Below, one piece after another: positions 1-8,275 of a stretch of DNA of 64,000 bases (its first letter is position 1; each line of letters begins with the position of its first letter). The notes under the pieces were generated by a model, which ran no database searches, was not told the origin of the DNA, and saw nothing but the letters and a program-made list of their open reading frames with translations. The DNA is from Agrococcus baldri. GTDB lineage: Bacteria > Actinomycetota > Actinomycetes > Actinomycetales > Microbacteriaceae. The position numbers and the translations under genes were made by a program. The stretch spans positions 1 through 64,000 of the forward strand of contig FOZN01000003.1 in the NCBI GenBank assembly GCA_900114805.1. Direction: 5' to 3'.

Positions 1-1
1 G

Positions 2-400
2 CTCGTCGCCGGAGGCAAGGCGATCGACGGCCCCGGCTCCTTCTTCGAGCCCACCGTGCTCGACGGCGTCGACGCCGAGATGGCCGTGTCGATCGAGGAG
101 ATCTTCGGCCCGGTCGTCGCCATCCAGCGCTTCAGCAACGAGGAGGACGCCGTCCGCCTCGCCAACGCCACCGAGTACGGCCTGGTCGGCTACGTCTTCA
201 CCGAGGACACCAAGCGCGGCCAGCGCATGATCGAGCTGATCGACACCGGCATGATGGGCCTCAACGTGGGCGTGGTCTCGAACGCGGCCGGCCCCTTCGG
301 CGGCGTGAAGCAGTCGGGCCTGGGCCGCGAGGGCGGCGCCGAGGGCATCCACGAGTACCTCGAGACGAAGTACACGCTGATGCCGAACCCCTTCGCCTGA
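2..400 (+). CDS. gabD: succinate-semialdehyde / aldehyde dehydrogenase, C-terminal part (5' truncated by window)
   Basis: The reading frame is open from base 2 and ends in TGA at 398-400, so this is the last ~132 residues of an NAD(P)-dependent aldehyde dehydrogenase. The sequence EEIFGPVVAI is the classical ALDH Glu-Ile-Phe-Gly-Pro block that contacts the nicotinamide-ribose, and the C-terminal PFGGVKQSGLGREGG run with an EYLETKY tail is typical of GabD-type succinate-semialdehyde dehydrogenases (GABA to succinate). The catalytic Cys lies upstream and outside the window, so substrate choice cannot be confirmed. A twin-hairpin element abuts the stop codon directly. Confidence 0.9.
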   Translation, partial: LVAGGKAIDGPGSFFEPTVLDGVDAEMAVSIEEIFGPVVAIQRFSNEEDAVRLANATEYGLVGYVFTEDTKRGQRMIELIDTGMMGLNVGVVSNAAGPFGGVKQSGLGREGGAEGIHEYLETKYTLMPNPFA

Positions 401-477
401 GCGGTGGAGCTCGAGAGCGACGGCCCTCTCGGGCCGTCGCCGCGACCCCAGCGCAGGGGCCCGTCCCGGGCCCCTGC
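401..477 (-). repeat. twin-hairpin intergenic element, copy 1
   Basis: This copy lies between the convergent gabD and MDR genes. Read on the minus strand it is hairpin A (arms 468-477 and 453-462, 10 bp, loop GGGAC), a linker GCTGGGGTCGCGG, hairpin B (arms 431-439 and 418-426, 9 bp, loop GAGA) and the tail GAGCTCCACCGC, which ends at the gabD stop codon. Two further copies in this window (29089-29162 and 45722-45797) keep loop A, linker and tail but have different, still complementary, stems. It probably terminates transcription from both sides, although neither hairpin is followed by a T-run. Confidence 0.8.
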
Positions 478-505
478 TTCGAGGAGCTCGTAGGCGCAGG
501 GCGTG

Positions 506-1411
506 TCAGGCGAGGTCGATGACGAGCTTGCCCCGCACGTGGCCGTCCATCAGGTGCTCGTAGGCCTCGCGGAACCGCTCGAGCGGGTAGCGCGCCTCGA
601 CCGGCACGAGCAGGTCACCGGATGCGGCCAGTCGCGCGAGCTCGTCGAGGGCGCCGGTGCGCTCCAGGTCGCCGGCGACACCGCGGGCGCCGTGCGCGCC
701 CTTCGCAGCGATCGCGATGCAGCGCTCGATGGGCACGCCGACCTCCAGCGCGGCGGCGATGCCGTCGGCCCCGTGGCAGTCGAAGCACGCGTCGACCGGC
801 AGCATCGCCTCGAGCCGCTCCGCGAGACCGTCGCCGTAGGCCACCGGCTCCGCGCCGAGCGAGCGCAGGAAGTCGGCGTTGCGCTCGCTCGCCGAGCCGA
901 TCACGCGTGCGCCCTTCCGCTCGGCGAGCTGCACGGCGAGCTGGCCGACGCCGCCGGCCGCGCCATTGATGAAGATCGTCTCGCCGCCGCGATCGAGCAG
1001 CTGCTCGACGCCGTCCCAGGCGGTGCGGCCGGCGACGACGAGGCTCGCGGCCACGCCCGCATCGAGGCCGTCAGGGATGCGAGCGAGCCGCTCGCGACCG
1101 GGCGCGACCGTGGTGAAGTCCTGCAGCGCCCGCGTGCGGGCCGAGCCGAACACGCGGTCACCCACGACCCATCCGTCGACCCCGTCGCCGACCTCGTCGA
1201 TCGTGCCCGCGATGTCGTTGCCGACGCCCATGGGCGGCACGAGGCCGCGGCGCTCGGCGCCGGGGCCGGTGAAGATCTTCCAGTCGACGGGGTTGAGCGC
1301 CGCCGACTCGACGCGGATGCGCACCTCGCCCGGGCCGGCGTGGGGCTCCTCCGCCTCGCGCAGCTCGAGCACCTCTGGCCCGCCGAACCGATCCTGCATG
1401 ATGCGCCGCAT
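506..1411 (-). CDS. NADP-dependent MDR-family oxidoreductase (quinone oxidoreductase-like)
   Basis: A 301-residue zinc-independent medium-chain dehydrogenase/reductase. An N-terminal GroES-like fold contains ALNPVDWK (about residues 38-45), the signature of quinone oxidoreductase-type members, followed by the Rossmann nucleotide motif GAAGGVGQLA (about 150-159). The C-terminus ends GHVRGKLVIDLA, typical of this family. No cluster of zinc-ligand cysteines is present. It probably reduces quinones or enones with NADPH; the substrate is unknown. The codon at residue 5 (1397-1399) is an alternative ATG start. It stands alone, convergent with gabD and followed by the twin-hairpin element. Confidence 0.85.
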   Translation of the reverse strand: MRRIMQDRFGGPEVLELREAEEPHAGPGEVRIRVESAALNPVDWKIFTGPGAERRGLVPPMGVGNDIAGTIDEVGDGVDGWVVGDRVFGSARTRALQDFTTVAPGRERLARIPDGLDAGVAASLVVAGRTAWDGVEQLLDRGGETIFINGAAGGVGQLAVQLAERKGARVIGSASERNADFLRSLGAEPVAYGDGLAERLEAMLPVDACFDCHGADGIAAALEVGVPIERCIAIAAKGAHGARGVAGDLERTGALDELARLAASGDLLVPVEARYPLERFREAYEHLMDGHVRGKLVIDLA

Positions 1412-1505
1412 GCGGCCACGCTACCGAGCCGCGGCGGCGCGGCGGCTGCGCCGCCTGCTCGACGGTCGGCGGCCCGGCCGCGTCTCGATGCGTCGGCTGC
1501 GCCGC

Positions 1506-3350
1506 CTACTCGACGACGGTGGGGCGCTCCGGCGCGAGCAGCTGGTGGGCGGCGAGCTCGCGGTAGAGCGGGGACGACTCCAGCAGCTCCTCGTGCGTAC
1601 CGGTCGCGAGCACCTGCCCACCGTCGAGCACCACGATCTGGTCGGCGTCGACGACGGTGGCGAGCCGGTGCGCGATCACGAGCGTCGTACGGCCCTCGCT
1701 CGCCACGTCCAGCGCCGCCTTCAGGGCGGCCTCGTTGCGGGCGTCGAGGTTGGCGGTCGACTCGTCCAGCAGCAGGATCGGCGTCGCCGCGAGCAGCGCA
1801 CGGGCGATCGCCAGCCGCTGCCGCTCGCCGCCTGAGAGCAGCACCCCGCCCTCGCCGACCTCGGCGCCGAGCCCCGTGGAGGAGCGGCTGACGAGCGAGC
1901 CGAGGTTGACCGCGTCGAGCGCGGCCAGCAGCTGCTCGTCGCTCGCCTCTGGGGCACCCAGGCGCAGGTTCTCCCGCAGCGTGCCGGCCAGCACCGGCGC
2001 ATCCTGCTCGACGTAGCCGATGCGCTCGCGCAGGCTGTCGCGGTCGACCTCGCGCACGTCGACGCCACCCACCATCACGCGGCCGCCGGTGACGTCGTAG
2101 AAGCGCTCGACCAGCGCGAAGGTGGTCGACTTGCCGGCGCCGGACGGGCCGACGAGGGCCGTGCGGGAGCCCGCCGGCACCTCGAACGAGATGCCCTCGA
2201 GCACGACGCGCTCGTCGTCGGCGGCGGGGTAGGCGAACGACACGTCCTCGAACGCGACCATGGGCGCGCCCGGCCGCACGGTCAGCGCCGTGACGGCATC
2301 CGCATCCGCTTCGCTCGGCAGTCGCGCGATCTCCTGAATGCGGCCGAGCGCGCCGAGCGCGACGCTGACCGCCGCGAGGGCGCCGGCGAGCTGGCCCAGC
2401 GGCATCACCATCAGGAACAGGAAGAGCAGGAAGCCCACCAGCTGCGAGATCACGATCTCGCCGGTGGCGACGCGCAGGCCGCCGACGCCCAGCACGACCA
2501 GGAACGACACGTTCACTGCGACGCCGAGGATCGGCACGACGAACGCAGAGATGCGCGCGACCCGCACGCCCGCGTGGAAGGCGTCGCCGGCGCGCGCGCC
2601 GATGCCCTCGACCTCGCGCTCGGTGGCGCCCGCGGCGCGCACGGTGCGCACGGCGCTGATCGCGCGCTCGAGCGCGCTGGTGAGGTGGCCGACCTGCTCC
2701 TGCGCCTTGCCGGAGGCGCGGCTGAGCAGCGGCATGACGACCAGCATCGCCGCGATCGCGACCGCCAGCACCAGCACCGTCAGCCCGAGCAGCAGCGGGT
2801 CGATGAGGAGCATCGCGACGATCGCGCCGACGAGCGTGAGGACGCCGCCGATCGACTCCACCAGGCCCTGCGTCAGCACCGCGCGCAGCAGCGTCGTGTC
2901 GCTGCCGACGCGGCTGACGAGGTCGCCGACGCGGCGGGCGTCGAACTCGCTGATGGGCAGCCGCAGCATCCGCGCCACCAGCGTGCGCCGCGTGAGCAGC
3001 ACCACGTGCTCGCCCAGCACCTGCAGCAGGAAGTGCTGGAACCCGTCGCTCAGCGCACCGACGATCACTATCACCACGAGCAGCCACGGCAGCCACTCGA
3101 GCGGCTGCGTGTCCTCGACCCGGGCGATGACCTCCTGCACCAGCACCGGCTGCGCCAGTGCGAAGGCCGCGCCGAGCACCGACAGCACGATCGCCGCCGT
3201 CAGCAGCCCCTTCTTCGGGAAGAGGTAGGGCAGCAGCTCCCGCACACTCGCCCGCGGGCCGTCGTCGCCGCGCCGTCTGCCGAACATCCCTCGTCGCTCG
3301 CTCATCCCGCGCTTCCTCGGCGCATCCGCCGCGTCGTCCGTTGCGTCCAC
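1506..3350 (-). CDS. ABC exporter, fused permease and ATPase domains
   Basis: A 614-residue half-transporter: transmembrane domain at about residues 45-335 (hydrophobic segments near 48-70, 87-105, 165-205 and 268-320), then a nucleotide-binding domain with Walker A GPSGAGKST at about 401-409, signature LSGGERQ at 505-511, Walker B ILLLDE at 525-530 and an intact AHRLAT H-loop. All catalytic residues are present, so it may work as a homodimer. The GTG start lies three bases after the stop of the small HTH gene, so the two are co-transcribed and probably translationally coupled. That arrangement suggests drug or lipid export under local control. Internal ATGs at residues 16 and 22 are alternative starts. 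Confidence 0.9.
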   Translation of the reverse strand: MDATDDAADAPRKRGMSERRGMFGRRRGDDGPRASVRELLPYLFPKKGLLTAAIVLSVLGAAFALAQPVLVQEVIARVEDTQPLEWLPWLLVVIVIVGALSDGFQHFLLQVLGEHVVLLTRRTLVARMLRLPISEFDARRVGDLVSRVGSDTTLLRAVLTQGLVESIGGVLTLVGAIVAMLLIDPLLLGLTVLVLAVAIAAMLVVMPLLSRASGKAQEQVGHLTSALERAISAVRTVRAAGATEREVEGIGARAGDAFHAGVRVARISAFVVPILGVAVNVSFLVVLGVGGLRVATGEIVISQLVGFLLFLFLMVMPLGQLAGALAAVSVALGALGRIQEIARLPSEADADAVTALTVRPGAPMVAFEDVSFAYPAADDERVVLEGISFEVPAGSRTALVGPSGAGKSTTFALVERFYDVTGGRVMVGGVDVREVDRDSLRERIGYVEQDAPVLAGTLRENLRLGAPEASDEQLLAALDAVNLGSLVSRSSTGLGAEVGEGGVLLSGGERQRLAIARALLAATPILLLDESTANLDARNEAALKAALDVASEGRTTLVIAHRLATVVDADQIVVLDGGQVLATGTHEELLESSPLYRELAAHQLLAPERPTVVE

Positions 3351-3353
3351 CGG

Positions 3354-3557
3354 CTATCGCTTGCCGTGCTTCTTGTGGACCGCCTGGCGCGAGACGCCGA
3401 GCGCGTCGGCGATCGCCTGCCAGGCGAACCCCTCCATTCTTGCGCGTCTGACGAGCGCCGATTCCTCCCGCTCGATCTCGCGGCGTGCCTCGGCGGCCAC
3501 CGCCAGCTGTTCGAGGCTGCCGATGGGCCGCTCGCCCGACGCGGTGCGCTTCTCCAT
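3354..3557 (-). CDS. small helix-turn-helix regulator upstream of ABC exporter
   Basis: A 67-residue protein whose C-terminal half, FAWQAIADALGVSRQAVHKK, is a clear helix-turn-helix (first helix, turn at LGVS, recognition helix RQAVHKK). It has no room for a ligand-binding domain. It sits directly upstream of the ABC exporter gene with a 3-bp gap, and its own upstream region carries two similar palindromes with GTCAA/TTGAC arms (3560-3575 and 3588-3603). The simplest reading is an autoregulated regulator-exporter operon. I cannot assign the signal or the exported substrate. Confidence 0.8.
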   Translation of the reverse strand: MEKRTASGERPIGSLEQLAVAAEARREIEREESALVRRARMEGFAWQAIADALGVSRQAVHKKHGKR

Positions 3558-3559
3558 GT

Positions 3560-3603
3560 GTCAATGATGGTTGACAACGACGGATGCGTCAACCGTGGTT
3601 GAC
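3560..3603 (-). promoter_or_regulatory. paired palindromic operator over the HTH-exporter promoter
   Basis: Two 16-bp inverted repeats, GTCAATGATGGTTGAC (3560-3575) and GTCAACCGTGGTTGAC (3588-3603), share the form GTCAA-N6-TTGAC and lie 28 bp apart centre to centre. On the minus strand a TTGACG -35-like hexamer falls in the upstream site. A weak CATCAT -10-like hexamer, 17 bp further on, overlaps the downstream site, just 8-9 bases before the HTH start codon. Placement over both promoter boxes suggests repression. The binding protein is inferred to be the adjacent HTH product. Confidence 0.6.
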
Positions 3604-3616
3604 AGCACAGGGTGCG

Positions 3617-5503
3617 TCAGGAGACGACGACAGCCGGCCCTCTGCTGGTGGCACGGCCGCGATCGGCGACGCGATCGCGCCGGGTGCCGATCGCCCGCAG
3701 CGCCCACAGGATCGCGACGAGGTCGACGACCTCCTGCGAGAGCGCGCCCACGGTCGCGGGGATCACGCCGACCGCTGCCACCAGCATGAGTCCGACACTG
3801 ATGACGATGCCGATCCAGATGCTCTGCAGCGCGATGCGCCTCGTGTCGCGCCCGATGCGCACCGCGCGTGCGGTGCGCGAGATGTCGTCGAGGGTGATGA
3901 CGACGTCGGCCGACTCGCTCGCCGCGGTCGCGCCCTTCGCGCCCATGGCGACGCCGACATCCGCGGATGCGAGCACCGGAGCGTCGTTCACGCCGTCACC
4001 GACCATGATGACGGGTCGTCGCTCGACCGCCCGCACCGCGCGCACCTTGTCGGCGGGCAGGCACTCGGCCTGCACGTGCTCGATGCCGAGCTCGGCAGCG
4101 ACGTGCCGCGCGGTCGGCCAGGCATCGCCGGTGAGCATCATCGTGTCGCCGACGCCGAGCTGCTCGAGCTCAGCGATCGTCTCGGCGGCGTTCTCGCGCA
4201 CGCTGTCGCGCGCCACGATGCTGCCCGCGAAGCTGCCATCGATCGCCAGGTAGATCGCGAGCTCGCCCGCGGCCAGCTCGGTCGGCTCGGCCGAGGGCGC
4301 GCGTGCCCGAACGAACGCGAGCTTGCCGACGATCACCTCGCGCCCGTCGATCTGCGCCACGACGCCGGAGGTGGCGTGCTCGGATGCGGTGCTCGCGTCG
4401 CGCAGCGCCAGGCGGCGCTCGCGCGCGGCGCGCATGATCGATGCGGCGAGCACGTGCGAGGAGTACTGCTCGGCGGAGGCCGCGAGCGCGAGCAGCTCGT
4501 CGGCGTCGAAGCCGCCGGTCGGCCGCACCTGCTCGACGGTCGGGGTACCGGTGGTGAGCGTGCCGGTCTTGTCGAACACGATCGTGCGAGCGGCCGCGAG
4601 CTGCTCGAGCACGCCGCCGCCCTTCACGATGATGCCGCCGCGCGCGGCTCGACTCATGCCGCCCATGAACGCGACGGGCGCGGCGATCAGCAGCGGGCAC
4701 GGGGTCGCGACGACGAGCACCTCGGCGAATCGCACCGGATCGCCCGAGGCCGCCCACGCGATGCCGGCGATGAGCAGCGCGACGACCGTGAAGGGAACCG
4801 CGTAGCGGTCGGCGAGCCGCACGACCGGGGCCTTGCTCTCAGCCGCCTCCGCGACGAGCGCGACGATGCGCTGGTACTGGCTGTCGGCCGCTGTCGCGGT
4901 CGCGCGGATGCGCACGGCCGTCTCGGCGTTCACCGAGCCGCTCAGCAGATCGTCGCCGGCGCGCAGCTCGACCGGCAAGCTCTCGCCGGTGAGGGAGGAC
5001 TGATCGACGACGGCGACCGGGCTCAGCAGCTGAGCGTCGACCGGCACGAGCTCGGCCGGGCGCAGCAGCAGCAGGTCGCCCGCACGCACCTCCGAGACCG
5101 CGATGTCCTCGATCCCTCCGTCGTCGCCCAGGCGATGGGCGAGCTGCGGGGCGCGCTCGAGCAGCGCGGTGAGCTCGCGCCGCGCGCGCCCGGCCGCGTA
5201 GTCCTCCAGCGCCTCGCCGCCGGTGAGCATCAGCACGATGATGATCGTGGCGACGTACTCGCCCACCAGGATCGTGGCGACGATGGCGGTGACAGCGAGG
5301 ATGTCGAGGCCCCAGTGGCCGCGCATGATGTCGCGGATCATGCCGACGGCCTGCATGGCGGCGACGATCACGCCCCAGCCGATGCACAGCCACTGGCTGA
5401 CGGCCGGCGAGCCGGCGAGCCCGGCGGCCGCGGCGATCGCGGCGACGAGCAGCGTGATGGCGACGAGCGGATAGCGCCGGGTGGAGTCGCGTAGCCACTG
5501 CAT
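3617..5503 (-). CDS. heavy-metal P-type ATPase (P1B), TPC-type
   Basis: A 628-residue P1B ATPase with no N-terminal metal-binding domain. Visible motifs are the actuator TGES (about 172-175), membrane metal motif TPCPLL (267-272), phosphorylation site DKTGTLT (311-317) and hinge GDGVNDAP. The ion motif is TPC rather than the CPC of copper/zinc pumps, and the usual SEHPLA block reads SSHVLA. TPC/SPC subgroups are generally linked to Co, Ni or Fe export, so the metal is uncertain. I chose the ATG at 5501-5503 because a GAGGAT ribosome site lies 7-8 bases upstream; an upstream TTG at 5537-5539 would add 12 unconserved residues. It is a single gene, divergent from the ABC operon. Confidence 0.9.
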   Translation of the reverse strand: MQWLRDSTRRYPLVAITLLVAAIAAAAGLAGSPAVSQWLCIGWGVIVAAMQAVGMIRDIMRGHWGLDILAVTAIVATILVGEYVATIIIVLMLTGGEALEDYAAGRARRELTALLERAPQLAHRLGDDGGIEDIAVSEVRAGDLLLLRPAELVPVDAQLLSPVAVVDQSSLTGESLPVELRAGDDLLSGSVNAETAVRIRATATAADSQYQRIVALVAEAAESKAPVVRLADRYAVPFTVVALLIAGIAWAASGDPVRFAEVLVVATPCPLLIAAPVAFMGGMSRAARGGIIVKGGGVLEQLAAARTIVFDKTGTLTTGTPTVEQVRPTGGFDADELLALAASAEQYSSHVLAASIMRAARERRLALRDASTASEHATSGVVAQIDGREVIVGKLAFVRARAPSAEPTELAAGELAIYLAIDGSFAGSIVARDSVRENAAETIAELEQLGVGDTMMLTGDAWPTARHVAAELGIEHVQAECLPADKVRAVRAVERRPVIMVGDGVNDAPVLASADVGVAMGAKGATAASESADVVITLDDISRTARAVRIGRDTRRIALQSIWIGIVISVGLMLVAAVGVIPATVGALSQEVVDLVAILWALRAIGTRRDRVADRGRATSRGPAVVVS

Positions 5504-5594
5504 GCTGTCATCCTCGCCCACGTCGTGCGCGAGCGACAATGACGTGCGTCAGGTATCGGCCGCTTCGGGGTTCGCGCGCGTGGGCGGCACGGTC

Positions 5595-5600
5595 TAGCGT
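5595..5600 (+). promoter_or_regulatory. -10 box of the drrA-like ABC operon (leaderless)
   Basis: TAGCGT lies 8 nt before the GTG start at 5609 and no Shine-Dalgarno sequence is present, which fits a leaderless transcript. Confidence 0.5.
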
Positions 5601-5608
5601 GGTGTCTC

Positions 5609-6535
5609 GTGCCAGCACCTGTCATCGAAGCCACGGGCCTCACCAAGCGCTACGGCGACTTCACCGCCGTCGACGGCATCGACTTCGCGATCCAGCCGGG
5701 CGAGGCGTTCGGCTTCCTGGGTCCCAACGGCGCTGGCAAGTCGACCACCATGCGCATGATCGCAGCGACCTCGACGCGCACCTCCGGCGACCTGTCGGTG
5801 CTCGGCTTCGACCCCGCCGACCATGGGCCCGAGATCCGCGCGCAGCTGGGCATTGTGCCGCAGGCCGACCAGCTCGACGAAGAGCTGCGGGTGATCGACA
5901 ACCTGATCATCTACGGCCGCTACTTCGGCCTGCCGGTGCCCTACGTGAAGCGCCGCGCCGAGGAGCTGCTGGAGTTCGCGCAGCTGACCGAGAAGCGCAG
6001 GTCCCGCGTCGACGGCCTCTCGGGCGGCATGAAGCGACGGCTGACGATCGCGCGCGGGCTCATCAACAGCCCGAAGGCGATGCTGCTCGACGAGCCGACC
6101 ACGGGGCTCGATCCGCAGGCGCGGCACGTGCTGTGGGATCGCCTGTTCCGGCTGAAGGAGGAGGGCACGACGCTCGTGCTCACCACGCACTACATGGATG
6201 AGGCGGAGCAGCTCTGCGACAGGCTCGTGGTGGTCGACAAGGGCACCATCGTCGCCGAGGGCAGCCCCTCCTCGCTCATCAGGCAGTACTCCACCCGCGA
6301 GGTGCTCGAGGTGCGCTTCGGCTCGGCGCACAACGAGGCCGCATCGCAGGCCATCGAGGGCATCGGCTCGCGCGTCGAGGTGCTGCCCGACCGGGTGCTG
6401 GTCTACGCGGACGACGGCGAGGCGGCGATGTCGGCCGTGCACGAGCGGGGGCTGCGCCCCATCACGAGCCTGGTGCGCCGCTCGAGCCTGGAGGACGTGT
6501 TCCTGCGACTGACCGGAAGGTCGCTGATCGAATGA
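5609..6535 (+). CDS. ABC transporter ATP-binding protein, DrrA/CcmA type
   Basis: A 308-residue ATPase with Walker A GPNGAGKST, signature LSGGMKRRL, Walker B MLLDEPTTGLDP and H-loop THYMDEAEQ, followed by the ~80-residue C-terminal extension typical of the daunorubicin-resistance (DrrA) family. It powers the two ABC-2 permeases encoded next; stop and start codons overlap (ATGA at 6532). The GTG start was chosen because a TAGCGT box lies 8 nt upstream. The system should export a hydrophobic compound or a lipid/polysaccharide precursor; the substrate cannot be told from sequence. Confidence 0.93.
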   Translation: MPAPVIEATGLTKRYGDFTAVDGIDFAIQPGEAFGFLGPNGAGKSTTMRMIAATSTRTSGDLSVLGFDPADHGPEIRAQLGIVPQADQLDEELRVIDNLIIYGRYFGLPVPYVKRRAEELLEFAQLTEKRRSRVDGLSGGMKRRLTIARGLINSPKAMLLDEPTTGLDPQARHVLWDRLFRLKEEGTTLVLTTHYMDEAEQLCDRLVVVDKGTIVAEGSPSSLIRQYSTREVLEVRFGSAHNEAASQAIEGIGSRVEVLPDRVLVYADDGEAAMSAVHERGLRPITSLVRRSSLEDVFLRLTGRSLIE

Positions 6536-7383
6536 GCACGCTCGAGCAGCCGGTTGCCGACGTCGGCGGCGTCGATCACGCGCTGATCGCCAGCCGCGCG
6601 CGCGGCTGGGGCTGGTGGTTCGTCGCCGAGCACCGCATCCGCGCGATGCGCTCCTACGTCGCCTCCTGGATCGCGATCAGTGTCGGGTCCCCGTTCCTGT
6701 TCCTGCTCGGGCTCGGGCTGGGCCTCGGCCTGCTGGTGGACGCCAACCAGGGCGCCCAGGGCGTCGACGGTGTGCCCTACCTGGTGTTCATCGCGCCGGC
6801 GCTCTCGATGGCGACCGCGATGCAGACGGCCGCGCAGGAGAACACCTACGGGGTGTTCGGCGGCTTCAAGTGGTTCCCGATGTTCTTCGCCATGAACGGC
6901 ACGCCGATCAGCGCAGCCCACATCGTGGTCGGCTTCCAGGTCTCCGTGCTCGTGCGGGTGCTGCTGCCGCTCGTGGCGTTCTCGCTCGTGATGGTCGTCT
7001 TCGGCATCGGCAGCCCGCTCGGGGCGCTGCTCCTGCTGCCGATCGGGCTGCTGCTCGCCGCCGCCGTCGGCTTCGCCGTGATGGCGTGGGTGTCGACCCA
7101 GACCGAGGACCGCGGGCAGCTCTCGTTCGTCGAGCGCTTCGTGGTCGTGCCGCTGACGCTCTTCTCGGGCACCTACTTCCCGCTCGAGACGCTGCCGGCC
7201 TTCCTCCACTGGATCGGCTGGATCTCGCCGCTGTGGCATGCTGCCGAGCTCGGCAGGGGAGCGCTGTACGGCGCCGAGCTGGCGCCGGTGATGGTGCTCG
7301 TGCACGTCGGCTATCTCGTGCTGCTCGCCGGCCTCACGTGCTGGCTCTCGATCCGCACCTTCCGGCGGAGGCTCGACAAGTGA
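6532..7383 (+). CDS. ABC-2 type permease, first of pair
   Basis: A 283-residue membrane protein with about six hydrophobic segments (for example SWIAISVGSPFLFLLGLGLG near residue 45 and a long pair at about 140-185). Before the last segments the WISPLWHAAELGRG block is the usual conserved end of DrrB-type permeases. The gene overlaps the ATPase gene by 4 bp and the second permease gene by 4 bp, so all three are translated as one unit. Two non-identical permeases imply a heterodimeric channel. Confidence 0.9.
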   Translation: MSTLEQPVADVGGVDHALIASRARGWGWWFVAEHRIRAMRSYVASWIAISVGSPFLFLLGLGLGLGLLVDANQGAQGVDGVPYLVFIAPALSMATAMQTAAQENTYGVFGGFKWFPMFFAMNGTPISAAHIVVGFQVSVLVRVLLPLVAFSLVMVVFGIGSPLGALLLLPIGLLLAAAVGFAVMAWVSTQTEDRGQLSFVERFVVVPLTLFSGTYFPLETLPAFLHWIGWISPLWHAAELGRGALYGAELAPVMVLVHVGYLVLLAGLTCWLSIRTFRRRLDK

Positions 7384-8231
7384 CCGGGCAGCGCGCGACC
7401 CAGCTCCACGCGACCGAGCTGCTCGAGGCGCCCGCACCGACGGTCCGCGGTCCGCTGCGCGGCATCTACGCGGGCAACACCCGCTCGGTGGTGGTGCGCG
7501 GGCTGCAGGTGATGGCGCGCACGAACTGGGTGGTCGTGCTGACGGGCTTCTTCGAGCCGGTCTTCTACCTGCTCTCGATGGGCGCCGGGCTCGGCGCGCT
7601 GATCGGCACCGTCGAGTTCTACGGCGTCGACGTGGAGTACGCCGCCTACATCGCGCCGGCGCTGATGGCGGTCAGCGCCATGAACGGCGCGGTCTACGAC
7701 TCGACGATGAACGTCTTCTTCAAGATGAACTTCGCGAAGCTCTACCAGCAGATGCTCTCGACCTCGCTCGGCCCGCTCGACGTCGCGCTCGGCGAGATCC
7801 TGCTGGCGCTGTTCCGCGGCCTGCTCTACGCCTGCGGCTTCATGGTGGTGACGACCCTGATGGGTCTGAACCTCTCGTGGACGGCCGTGCTGGCGATCCC
7901 GGCCGCGCTGATCGTCGCCTTCGGCTTCGCCTCGTTCGGCATGGCGATCACGAGCTACATGAAGACGTTCCAGCACCTCGACTACGTCTTCTTCCTGATG
8001 ATGCCGATGTTCCTGCTCTCGGCCACCTTCTTCCCCATCGAGGTGTACCCGCAGGGGTTCCAGTGGGTGATCCAGGCGATGCCGCTGTGGCACGGCGTCG
8101 ACATGATCCGGCAGCTCACCACCGGCCTGATCCAGCCCTCGATCCTGATGCATCTGCTGTACTTCGCGGTGATGATCGTGCTCGGCCTGTGGTTCACGAC
8201 CGCGCGCCTGCGCGCCCTGTTCCTGCGCTGA
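7380..8231 (+). CDS. ABC-2 type permease, second of pair
   Basis: A 283-residue permease related to the preceding one: about six membrane segments and a MPLWHGVDMIRQL block near the C-terminus that matches the WHAAELGRG block of its partner. The start is the GTG at 7380, inside the GTGA overlap with the upstream stop; the frame is open further upstream but that part is antisense-like shadow sequence. The last bases of the gene, TTCCTGCGCTGAC, are repeated immediately after the stop codon (8225-8237 and 8240-8252). Confidence 0.9.
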   Translation: MTGQRATQLHATELLEAPAPTVRGPLRGIYAGNTRSVVVRGLQVMARTNWVVVLTGFFEPVFYLLSMGAGLGALIGTVEFYGVDVEYAAYIAPALMAVSAMNGAVYDSTMNVFFKMNFAKLYQQMLSTSLGPLDVALGEILLALFRGLLYACGFMVVTTLMGLNLSWTAVLAIPAALIVAFGFASFGMAITSYMKTFQHLDYVFFLMMPMFLLSATFFPIEVYPQGFQWVIQAMPLWHGVDMIRQLTTGLIQPSILMHLLYFAVMIVLGLWFTTARLRALFLR

Positions 8232-8252
8232 CATTCCTGCGCTGACGCCCAG
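8225..8252 (+). repeat. direct duplication of a gene 3' end including its stop codon
   Basis: The 13-mer TTCCTGCGCTGAC occurs at 8225-8237, where it contains the permease stop codon, and again at 8240-8252, a period of 15 bp. The second copy carries another TGA, in the same frame as the first. Confidence 0.7.
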
Positions 8253-8262
8253 CCGGCGCGCC

Positions 8263-8268
8263 TAGGGT
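8263..8268 (+). promoter_or_regulatory. -10 box of the PfkB kinase-surE operon (leaderless)
   Basis: TAGGGT ends 7 nt before the ATG at 8276; no ribosome site precedes the ATG. Confidence 0.55.
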
Positions 8269-8275
8269 GGGCGCC

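Noticed and set aside
901-3564. Very long antisense open frames, e.g. 887 codons here, 1133 codons at 10690-14091 and 883 codons at 26225-28876
   Set aside because: They lie opposite or out of frame with clearly conserved genes and encode Arg/Ala/His-rich low-complexity protein with no motifs; long shadow frames are expected at this GC content.
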